Part shown: positions 38,501 to 45,318 of the stretch, one piece after another | Layout: the number at the start of each line of letters is the position of its first letter | Position numbering within the stretch: position 1 is the stretch's first letter | Source of the DNA: an uncultured Pseudoflavonifractor sp. | Lineage (GTDB): Bacteria > Bacillota > Clostridia > Oscillospirales > Oscillospiraceae | Assembly (NCBI GenBank): GCA_947577065.1 | Contig: CANPTT010000016.1 | Span: 1 to 45,856 of the forward strand | Direction of reading: 5' to 3' | DNA length: 45,856 nucleotides | Translations under genes and position numbers: made by a program | The notes under the pieces: model-generated | Told to the model about the DNA's origin: nothing | Seen by the model: the letters and a program-made list of their open reading frames with translations, nothing else | Database searches by the model: none

Positions 38501-39796
38501 ATGAAAAAGACAGTTGGATTGCTTTTGTGCGGGGCCATGGTATTGACTCTGACGGCCTGTGGAGGCAAGACCGCCGCTGAGACCTTGACCGGGACGGCTC
38601 AGGGCTACGGGGGAGATGTGAGCGTCACGCTGGCCCGGGAGAATGGGAAGATCACCGCTTGCTCCATCAAAGGGGATAAGGAGACCCCCGAGGTGGGCGG
38701 CAAGGCGCTGGCAGAGCTGGAGAAACAGGTGGTAGCGGCCAATGGGTTTGACATTGATGGAGTTTCCGGGGCCACGGTCACAAGTAAAGCGGTGAAGAGC
38801 GCTGTCGCCGCCGCTTTGGGGGAGACGTATACTGAGCCGACCCCCGCTCCGCAGGAGACGGCCGCCCCGCCCCAGAAGGTAGAGCTCGAAGGCGGACTTC
38901 AGCTGGGCATGGCCTACACTGCGGCGCACGGGACCAAAAGTTTTACGGAGACCTACGCCGCGGTACGAGGGGACGTCATTGCAGCCGCCTTTTTGGACGA
39001 GTTCCAGTTTGTGGACGCCGCCGCGGTCCGGGAGGTAGTGCCCAACAGTGACAGGGAGTTTGGCGAGGGATATGCAGAGGGAAAGGCTCTGGCCTCCAAG
39101 CGTGCTATGGCGGACTATTACAGCGAGACCATGGCGGAAAAAGCGGGCTCCACAGTCCGCATTGACGATAATTTTAACGCCATCCAGACCTTTACGATCG
39201 GCAAGACGATCGCAGAGGTAGAGGAGATCGCCGGAAGAGAAAACGCTGCGGACGCTGTCTCTGGGGCGACCTTGGCGGATACCGCCGGGTATCTGAAGGC
39301 CATTGCCCAAGCCGCCAGGAATGCCCAGGAGACTCAGGCCGCTGAATTTACCGGAAGCTCCGACGAACTGAAGCTGTCGGTCGTCTATGGTTCGGCCAAC
39401 GGGGAAAACTGCTTTACCGCGGCTGCCGCACTGACCCGGGGGGAGGAGATCCTTTTGAGCTATGTGGATGAATTTCAGTTTCTGGACGCAGGGAAGGGGG
39501 TCGTGGGCGTACCCAACAGCGACAGTGATCTTGCCTCCGGATACGCCGAGGGAAAAGTGCTTTGTTCCAAACGGATGGCGGCCGACTATTACAGCGCCAT
39601 AATGGCAGACTATGCCGGGTCCACGGTTTCCATCGATAAGAACTTTGACGCCATTCAGGAGCATGTCAACGGGATGACTGTGGTCCAGGCGGAGGAGCTC
39701 AGCGCCAGAGAGGATGCGGTGGACGCCGTCTCCGGCGCTACCCTGGTAAACACAGCCAAATATGTGGCTGCGATCGTGGAGGCGGCTAAAAAATAA
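38501..39796 (+). CDS. Lipoprotein with FMN-binding-like repeat modules
   Basis: A 431-residue lipoprotein: MKKTVGLLLCGAMVLTLTAC with the lipobox Cys at residue 20 and charged, Gly-rich mature start. Module 1 (about 25-115) is FMN-binding-like, with 'DIDGVSGATVTSKAV', the S-G-A-T motif that in these domains receives covalent FMN from ApbE-type transferases. Two further modules (about 130-285 and 290-430) share 'LDEFQF' and 'SGATL' stretches, 'VVPNSD' or 'GVPNSD', and 'KRMAADYYS' type segments; they are related to each other and end in DAVSGATL. Their function is unknown. ATG 38501 has AAGGAG; an upstream in-frame ATG (38453) does not. The lipobox is at the expected distance. Confidence 0.75.
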   Translation: MKKTVGLLLCGAMVLTLTACGGKTAAETLTGTAQGYGGDVSVTLARENGKITACSIKGDKETPEVGGKALAELEKQVVAANGFDIDGVSGATVTSKAVKSAVAAALGETYTEPTPAPQETAAPPQKVELEGGLQLGMAYTAAHGTKSFTETYAAVRGDVIAAAFLDEFQFVDAAAVREVVPNSDREFGEGYAEGKALASKRAMADYYSETMAEKAGSTVRIDDNFNAIQTFTIGKTIAEVEEIAGRENAADAVSGATLADTAGYLKAIAQAARNAQETQAAEFTGSSDELKLSVVYGSANGENCFTAAAALTRGEEILLSYVDEFQFLDAGKGVVGVPNSDSDLASGYAEGKVLCSKRMAADYYSAIMADYAGSTVSIDKNFDAIQEHVNGMTVVQAEELSAREDAVDAVSGATLVNTAKYVAAIVEAAKK

Positions 39797-39878
39797 AAAA
39801 GTCAGGGACTGTGCAAAATAGGAGGAACAAAGGAAGCCTGGTGAATTCCCTTAAAGCGAAGGTATCTTTAAAAATGGC

Positions 39879-39920
39879 AAAAAAGGATCCTGCAACTCAA
39901 GGGTTGCAGGATCCTTTTTT
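39879..39920. terminator. Terminator associated with a tRNA remnant
   Basis: AAAAGGATCCTGCAA pairs with TTGCAGGATCCTTTT (CTCAAGGG loop), flanked by A and T runs on both sides. It could end the lipoprotein transcript on the plus strand. On the minus strand it follows directly on the CCA of a tRNA-like fragment, as a tRNA terminator would. Confidence 0.85.
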
Positions 39921-39955
39921 GGTGCGGGGACAGGGATTGGACCCGCAGCCGACCG
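39920..39955 (-). pseudogene. tRNA 3'-end fragment
   Basis: On the minus strand the sequence CTGCGGGTCCAATCCCTGTC, then CCCGCACCA, has the T-arm loop (TCCAATC), a T stem with two G-T pairs, a CCCCGCA acceptor strand and CCA. It aligns with the 3' end of the complete tRNA-Met at 44942. The 5' half, D arm and anticodon arm are absent. A perfect terminator follows. It looks like a truncated tRNA gene. Confidence 0.55.
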
Positions 39956-40003
39956 GGGGATTTTCTGTGGAAAGGACCGCCTTCCAATTCTTGTGGGACA
40001 GTG

Positions 40004-40009
40004 TATAAT
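40004..40009 (+). promoter_or_regulatory. Perfect -10 element upstream of the sigma factor gene
   Basis: TATAAT at 40004-40009. The hexamer 17 bases upstream is CTTCCA, a poor -35, so this promoter is tentative. An inverted repeat lies between it and the start codon. Confidence 0.4.
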
Positions 40010-40031
40010 GACAGATGGGGAGAACCGGATG

Positions 40032-40064
40032 GCAAGGAAAATTTTTTGCCTGGCACAACGTGAA
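40032..40064 (+). promoter_or_regulatory. Inverted repeat in the sigma factor leader
   Basis: TTTTTTGCC (40032-40040) and GGCAAAAAA (40056-40064) are perfect 9-base complements with a 15-base loop that itself contains CAC/GTG. It sits between the putative -10 and the ribosome-binding site, so it could be an operator or a leader hairpin. Confidence 0.4.
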
Positions 40065-40102
40065 CGGCAAAAAATCTGTCTATTATATAGGGAGGTAGAG
40101 AG

Positions 40103-40654
40103 ATGAAAGACATCCAGATCATTGAGCTGTTTTTTCGGCGGGCGGAGGAGGCCGTCATGCGTCTGGCGGAAAAGTACGGCGCTATGTGCCAGACCATCGC
40201 CCGGCGCATTTTACGGGACGAGCGGGACAGCGAGGAGTGCGTCAACGACGCCTGGCTCCAAACCTGGAACGTCATTCCACCCCAGCGGCCCGCCTGCTTA
40301 AGCGGCTTTGTGGGCCGGATCACCCGGAACCTGGCCCTGAACCGGCTGGACTATAACCGAGCTCAAAAGCGGGATTCCACCCTGGAGGCTGCATTTGAGG
40401 AGTTGAGCGGCAGTCTGCCAGACTCTGGGGATACGCTGACGGATGAGGTGACCTTCCACGACTTCCTCAATCGTTTTCTCCGTCGGCAGAGCGAGGAGCA
40501 CCGCCGCTACTTCCTCCGGCGGTACTGGTACGGCATGAGCGTCCAGGAGATCGCTCGGGAGTGCGGCGTGGGGGAGGAAAAGGTCAAGTCCGCCCTGTTT
40601 CGTATCCGCAACAAGCTCCGCCAAGCCATGGAAGAGGAGGGGGTCTACGTATGA
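40103..40654 (+). CDS. ECF-type RNA polymerase sigma factor
   Basis: A 183-residue sigma-70 family protein. Region 2 covers 'CQTIARRILRDERDSEECVNDAWLQTWNVI' (about 34-63, with the D-A-W core-binding pattern), and region 4 is the C-terminal helix-turn-helix 'GMSVQEIARECGVGEEKVKSALFRIRNKLR' (about 145-174). Length and layout match ECF factors, which lack regions 1 and 3. The GGGAGG ribosome-binding site supports ATG 40103. The stop overlaps the start of the next gene by four bases (ATGA), so the pair is coupled. Regulon unknown. Confidence 0.92.
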   Translation: MKDIQIIELFFRRAEEAVMRLAEKYGAMCQTIARRILRDERDSEECVNDAWLQTWNVIPPQRPACLSGFVGRITRNLALNRLDYNRAQKRDSTLEAAFEELSGSLPDSGDTLTDEVTFHDFLNRFLRRQSEEHRRYFLRRYWYGMSVQEIARECGVGEEKVKSALFRIRNKLRQAMEEEGVYV

Positions 40655-41592
40655 GCGAGCGCATGTACGCCCGATTTTTACTGTTTATGAACGCCGTGGA
40701 CGATGACCTGCTGGAGGAGGCCCTGGCCGTCTCCAAGCGCAAGGCCATGCTCCATTGGAGGACCCTAACGGCGGCGGCCGCCTGCCTGTGCGTGGTCCTT
40801 GGTCTCCTGCTCTGGCAGGGCCGGACCCCCGCTCCGCCGGAGAGCGGCGTTACCGCTGCCGATCTGGCCGGGTACGGCTATACGCTGCCCCTGCCGGCGG
40901 ACGCCATGGACATTCTCTATGACCTGCTGCCCAGCCCCAGTGAGATCCCCATCGCCCAGGCCAGATTTGGCACGGGCGGTCACGCCGTCACCCTTCGGGC
41001 GTGGAGGACCGAGGAGCCCCAGGAGATCTTTGACGATGAGACCTGGACCGACCAGATGGACTGGAGCGACGGCGGCACCACCCTATCCCTGCGCTCCAAC
41101 GCCCAGACCGCCCAGGTGAGCTGGTACGCCGATGAGACCCAGTGGTCCGTCCGCTCCGACATGACCCCCGCCGATCTGCTGAACACGGTGGACGACATCT
41201 TCTCCGTCCTGGGCCGCCAGTTGAACCGCGCCCCGGAGAATGCCCAGGACGTCCACTATAACGCCTTCTACCTGGACGACTTGGCGGTGGGCGAGACCTC
41301 CTTCACCCTGGACGGCGTGAAGTACATCTACCGCATCGCCCCCACCTACGATACAAGCCCCGACTTCGCCGACATCTCCGGGGTGGAGGAAACCTTTGAC
41401 CACCAGGCCCAGGCCGAGGTGGGCTGGTGTCCCGCCCGGCTGGCCTGGAACGACGGCGGCGCGGGCAAGGTGGTCTGGTTTGACGTGGTCCCCGGCCAAC
41501 TCTACAGTCTCAGCGTGGAGGTCGGGGCCAGCCGGGAGAGCCTGATGGACTTAGCCGATCAACTGTTCCTTCCCGCCCAAGGGGAGGTTTGA
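40651..41592 (+). CDS. Membrane-anchored protein, probable anti-sigma factor
   Basis: A 313-residue protein: a short cytoplasmic N terminus (about 1-35), one membrane helix ('LTAAAACLCVVLGLLLWQG', about 39-57) and a large extracytoplasmic domain of unknown fold. It is not a zinc-containing anti-sigma: no HxxxCxxC motif is seen. The role is inferred from translational coupling to the ECF sigma gene and from topology. An upstream reading frame extends into the sigma gene, but ATG 40651 is the natural start. Confidence 0.7.
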   Translation: MSERMYARFLLFMNAVDDDLLEEALAVSKRKAMLHWRTLTAAAACLCVVLGLLLWQGRTPAPPESGVTAADLAGYGYTLPLPADAMDILYDLLPSPSEIPIAQARFGTGGHAVTLRAWRTEEPQEIFDDETWTDQMDWSDGGTTLSLRSNAQTAQVSWYADETQWSVRSDMTPADLLNTVDDIFSVLGRQLNRAPENAQDVHYNAFYLDDLAVGETSFTLDGVKYIYRIAPTYDTSPDFADISGVEETFDHQAQAEVGWCPARLAWNDGGAGKVVWFDVVPGQLYSLSVEVGASRESLMDLADQLFLPAQGEV

Positions 41593-41682
41593 CAGGGGGG
41601 CAGCCTCCCGTCCCACACCGTTGGCGTGGCCTGCGCCGGGGAGGACAGAGGGTACAGAGATCAACGATAATGAATGAAGATC

Positions 41683-41726
41683 AAAAGGGGGATCCCCTTT
41701 TGCCCACAGGGAACCTGTGGGCAAAA
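41683..41726 (+). promoter_or_regulatory. Overlapping hairpins before the wall-protein gene
   Basis: AAAAGGGG (41683-41690) pairs with CCCCTTTT (41694-41701). The same TTTT also starts TTTTGCCCACAGG (41698-41710), which pairs with CCTGTGGGCAAAA (41714-41726). The two stems share bases and cannot form together, an arrangement like an attenuator. The gene starts 27 bases later. No promoter was recognised in the 41593-41680 gap. Confidence 0.4.
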
Positions 41727-41752
41727 GTCCTTGAAAGGCGGAGGAAGCGAGG

Positions 41753-43930
41753 ATGAAAAAATGCGCATTGAGTGCATTCCTGGCAGGCTGCATGCTTTTT
41801 GGAGTGTTGTCCTTTGGAATGACGGTGACAATAGCGGCGCCGGGAATGGAGGCGCGGTATCAGACGGAGAAAGACGGCGCGTGGAGCTTCGGGACGTTGG
41901 CTGAGGCCTGCGCCAATGTATACGCCGGCGGCCGGGTGGAGGTGCTGGAAAACATTCTCCTGGAGGCTCCAATCAAAATTCAGACGCCCATGACCCTTGC
42001 CAGCGTGGAGGGGGAGGGGCCGTATACGGTCAGCTATACCACCGAGACATACGGTGACTTTATGCTGACGGTTTATGCCGACGCTGTTTTTGAGAACATC
42101 CTTCTGGACGGCAGGCGGGAGGAGGGGCTTACCACCCATATTGAGCTGGTGGGCGTGCAGGGCGGCAGTACGCTGACCTTAAGTTCCGGGGCGGTCATTC
42201 AGAATAGCGACAATGTCGATACCGCAAAGGCGGCCGGAGGCCTGCGGGTGGTCAGAGGCACGGCGGTCATGGAGGAGGGCTCGCTTATTCGCAACTGCCG
42301 TGCCGCCGCCGGAGGCGGCGCGGCGGTGGCCGGCAATAGGGGGACCCTTGTCCTGAACGGCGGTGTTATAGAGGACTGCCAGGCCATTCAGGGGGGCGGG
42401 GTGTTTCTTCAGGGAGACGGCGTCCTTCGGATCTACGGCGGCGCGATCCGGAACAACACGGCTGTGAGAGACCTGGGACGACCCGCCTACGAGCTTTCCC
42501 CCGCGGCCAACGGCGGCGGGATCTACGTGGAAAAGGGCCAAGTTTTCCTGTTGGGCGGTGGCATCAGCGGCAACCGGGCTGAAAGCTGCGGCGGCGGGAT
42601 CGGGGTCTACAACGGCTTGCTGCAGTTGGCCAAGGGCCCCATTATGGAAAATGAGGCCGCCGTGTACGGCGGCGGGATCTCCGCTTCTCCCGATACCTAC
42701 ATCGTGGTGGGAAACAGCCCACAGGTGACCGGCAACATCAGCGGCAACCGGCATGAGGGCGTTTTTGACAATGTCTATCTGGATGGAGTGGAGGACACCT
42801 CCCCCGGCTATGCCACCCGGCCCATGACCGTGGGGGCGGCCCTGCGGGATGGGGCGGCCATCGGCGTTGCCCGGTGGCTGCGGCCTGACAAAGATCATCC
42901 TTACCGTATCGTGGCAGTCCCCAACGCCGGGAAATATACCATCACCGAGAGCGATCTGGAGAAATTCTGCAGCGATGATCCCCAATATGTGACGCTGCTC
43001 CATGAGGGAAACGTTGTCCTGGCCAACGTCCATGTGATATTTGACAACCAGGGCCACGGAGCACAGCCCCAGGGGCAGCGGGTGGGGGAGGACTACAAGG
43101 CGGTAGAGCCGGAACCGCCCACCGAGCTGGGGTATACCTTTGGCGGCTGGTATCGGGAGCCGGAATGTGAGACACAGTGGGATTTTGAGGGGGACACCAT
43201 CCCTGAGTACGCAGAGGAGCCGCTGACCCTGTACGCCAAGTGGGAGCTGATCTCCTATCCCATCATCTATGAGCTGGACGGCGGGGAAAACGCCGTGGAA
43301 AACCCCGACAGCTATACCATTGAAAGTGAGACCATCACACTGAGGGATCCCACAAGGGAGGGGTATATCTTCAAGGGATGGACGGCGGCGGAGGAGGAAC
43401 AGGCCCAAAAGGACGCGGCTTCCATCCCCCACGGTTCCACCGGGGCGCGGAGCTTTACCGCCCACTGGGAAAAGAAAGCGGAGCCATCCAAGCCGCCTGT
43501 ACCGTCTCCCACACCTGTTCCGGATGACGACGATGACGATGATGACGATCCGCCGCCCACGCCAAAGCCCACGCCTACACCTACAGTGGAGGCGACGTTA
43601 CCCCCAAAGCCTGTCCCGACGCCAACGCCGTCTCCCATGCCCACCCCCACGGTGGCGCCGGAGCCTTCTGCAACGCCTGACACCCTTCCCACAGAGACCC
43701 CGGAAGCCTCGGTGGAGCCTGCGCCGGAGGCGACACAGGAGCCGTCCCCTGTGCCCACTCCGGAGGAAACGCCAAGTCCTTCTCCGGAGCCTGTCCCAAC
43801 GCCGACCCCAGTTCCTGACCATGTACCCAAGACCGGAGACCCCACCCACACGCTGCTGTGGGCAGGGTGCGCTTTGGCGGCGCTGACGGGGATGGTCATG
43901 GTGCTGCGGTCCCGGCGGAGACGGCGGTAA
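41753..43930 (+). CDS. Sortase-anchored beta-helix surface protein
   Basis: A 725-residue wall protein. A signal peptide (MKKCALSAFLAGCMLFGVLS, to about residue 29) is followed by a right-handed beta-helix-like region (about 70-340) with many 'GGG' and 'GGVI..C' turns, then two Listeria-Bacteroides-type repeats (about 430-575, ending 'LTLYAKW' and 'RSFTAHW'), a nine-Asp tract (43523-43549), a Pro/Thr-rich stalk, and a C-terminal sorting signal VPKTGD (residue 691 onward) with a hydrophobic helix and RSRRRRR tail. The LPxTG-type motif has Val for Leu. The stop is directly followed by the ATG of a sortase gene, indicating a substrate-enzyme pair. Confidence 0.87.
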   Translation: MKKCALSAFLAGCMLFGVLSFGMTVTIAAPGMEARYQTEKDGAWSFGTLAEACANVYAGGRVEVLENILLEAPIKIQTPMTLASVEGEGPYTVSYTTETYGDFMLTVYADAVFENILLDGRREEGLTTHIELVGVQGGSTLTLSSGAVIQNSDNVDTAKAAGGLRVVRGTAVMEEGSLIRNCRAAAGGGAAVAGNRGTLVLNGGVIEDCQAIQGGGVFLQGDGVLRIYGGAIRNNTAVRDLGRPAYELSPAANGGGIYVEKGQVFLLGGGISGNRAESCGGGIGVYNGLLQLAKGPIMENEAAVYGGGISASPDTYIVVGNSPQVTGNISGNRHEGVFDNVYLDGVEDTSPGYATRPMTVGAALRDGAAIGVARWLRPDKDHPYRIVAVPNAGKYTITESDLEKFCSDDPQYVTLLHEGNVVLANVHVIFDNQGHGAQPQGQRVGEDYKAVEPEPPTELGYTFGGWYREPECETQWDFEGDTIPEYAEEPLTLYAKWELISYPIIYELDGGENAVENPDSYTIESETITLRDPTREGYIFKGWTAAEEEQAQKDAASIPHGSTGARSFTAHWEKKAEPSKPPVPSPTPVPDDDDDDDDDPPPTPKPTPTPTVEATLPPKPVPTPTPSPMPTPTVAPEPSATPDTLPTETPEASVEPAPEATQEPSPVPTPEETPSPSPEPVPTPTPVPDHVPKTGDPTHTLLWAGCALAALTGMVMVLRSRRRRR

Positions 43931-44767
43931 ATGGCGCGGTATAAGGGCAATCGGGTTTTGCGGCCGCCTCTCTGGGAAAGACCCCTGATTCTTTTTCTCT
44001 CGGTGATTTTGCTTCTTTCCGGGGGATTTTTGGGCCGGGATCTGTACCGTGTCCATCGGGAACGGAGGGCTTACCGGGAGCTTGCTGAACGGATCCATGG
44101 ATCCCGTCAGAAGGAGCCGTCCATGCTCTCTACAGGAGGGAAAGCGGTTCCAACGCAGGCGGCGGCCGCCTCAGGGGAAGAGATATCCCCGGGCCCCTCG
44201 CCTTATGAGGAGTTATCTCTGGAGAATCCGGATTTTTCCGGCTGGCTCTCTATTGAGGATACTCCCATCGACTATCCTGTGATGTATACGCCCCAGGAGC
44301 CGGAATATTACCTTCGCCGGGCCTTTGACCGCTCGGATGCCGTCAGCGGAAGCCTGTTTATCGGAGCGGGCTGTGAGCCGGATGCCCCCCATGTTGTGAT
44401 CTATGGTCACAACATGAAGGACGGCTCCATGTTCGGCTCCCTGCTCCAATATGCCCAGGCAGATCACGCCGCCGCCCATCCGATCATCCGCTTTGATACC
44501 CTGAGCCAGAGTGGAGAGTATCGGGTGCTCGCCGCCTTTTACAGTCACGCCTATGTCCCGGGGGAGGAGGGCTTTCGGTACTATCAGTACACCGATCTCT
44601 CCCGGCGGGAGGACTTTGAGGAGTATGTTCAGAAGGCCAAAGGGGCTGCCCTTTACGATACGGGAACAGAGGCGGAATACGGCGATCGATTGCTGACTCT
44701 TTCTACTTGCAGCTATCACCGGGAAAACGGCACCTTCGTGGTGGTGGCGGCAAGTTGCCCGTTTTAG
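43931..44767 (+). CDS. Class-B-like sortase with substituted catalytic Arg
   Basis: A 278-residue transpeptidase with one N-terminal membrane helix ('LILFLSVILLLSGGFLG', residues 18-34) and an extracytoplasmic sortase domain (about 95-278). The catalytic His160 lies in 'VVIYGHNMKDGSMFG' and Cys260 in 'LTLSTCSYHRENGTFVVVA'. In SrtB enzymes such as C. difficile SrtB the third residue is an Arg eight positions after the Cys; here that position is Thr268 (codon ACC). The nearest Arg is four after the Cys. It may still work, or use another Arg. The only visible substrate is the VPKTGD protein directly upstream (zero-base gap), so translational coupling is expected. Confidence 0.85.
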   Translation: MARYKGNRVLRPPLWERPLILFLSVILLLSGGFLGRDLYRVHRERRAYRELAERIHGSRQKEPSMLSTGGKAVPTQAAAASGEEISPGPSPYEELSLENPDFSGWLSIEDTPIDYPVMYTPQEPEYYLRRAFDRSDAVSGSLFIGAGCEPDAPHVVIYGHNMKDGSMFGSLLQYAQADHAAAHPIIRFDTLSQSGEYRVLAAFYSHAYVPGEEGFRYYQYTDLSRREDFEEYVQKAKGAALYDTGTEAEYGDRLLTLSTCSYHRENGTFVVVAASCPF

Positions 44768-44897
44768 ACGCGCGCCCAGGGAGAGAAAAAGATAGCAAGA
44801 CCGCTGTTGTCTTTGACCTGGATATCGGCCGGGCAGCATAGATCACGGCTTGGATCAAGACAAAACCATAAAAATAAACACCCTCAAAAAGTAGAGA
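44768..44897. other. Short intergenic region after the sortase gene
   Basis: About 130 bases between the sortase stop and the tRNA terminator. I see no terminator for the sortase gene and no other feature. Confidence 0.4.
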
Positions 44898-44940
44898 AAA
44901 CCAAAAATAAACCGCTGGAATCGGATGATTCCAGCGGTTT
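44898..44940 (-). terminator. Terminator of the tRNA pair
   Basis: On the minus strand AAACCGCTGGAATC pairs with GATTCCAGCGGTTT, followed by ATTTTTGGTTTTC. It begins one base after the tRNA-Met CCA end. Confidence 0.9.
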
Positions 44941-44941
44941 C

Positions 44942-45016
<75 letters not shown>

Positions 45017-45040
45017 GATATGGCTGTGGCAAAAGAGTTG

Positions 45041-45129
45041 TGGTGCCGGAGACCGGAGTCGAACCGGCACGTTCTTTTGGAACACAGGATTTTAAGTCCC
45101 GGGCGTCTACCAATTCCGCCACTCCGGCA
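45041..45129 (-). tRNA. tRNA-Leu (TAA anticodon)
   Basis: An 89-base type II tRNA beginning TGCCGGAGTGGCGGAATTGG. The anticodon loop CTTAAAA holds TAA, and a long variable arm (GTTCCAAAAGAAC) is present, followed by the T arm GGTTCGACTCC and an encoded CCA. It is upstream of tRNA-Met and shares its promoter. Confidence 0.95.
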
Positions 45130-45160
45130 TGGATGACACGGGTCTCTTAAGTGCCTACAT

Positions 45161-45189
45161 ACTATACCATAGCTTATGAAGAGTGTCAA
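45161..45189 (-). promoter_or_regulatory. Promoter of the tRNA-Leu/Met operon
   Basis: On the minus strand TTGACA (45184-45189), a 17-base spacer and TATAGT (45161-45166). The near-consensus match is typical of stable-RNA promoters. Transcription would begin about 25 bases before tRNA-Leu. Confidence 0.85.
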
Positions 45190-45255
45190 GAAAAAATTCC
45201 GAAAAAGGTAAAAATTTCCAGCAAGGAGAAAGACCGCGATTATACGATCTTTCCC

Positions 45256-45284
45256 TTTACAACGGGAATGCTTTTGGATATAAT
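45256..45284 (+). promoter_or_regulatory. Promoter of prfB
   Basis: TTTACA (45256-45261), a 17-base spacer and TATAAT (45279-45284). Transcription would begin near 45291, 28 bases before the ATG at 45319. Confidence 0.8.
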
Positions 45285-45318
45285 AGGAACGTTAATTTAA
45301 GAAATGAGAGTGGATCAA

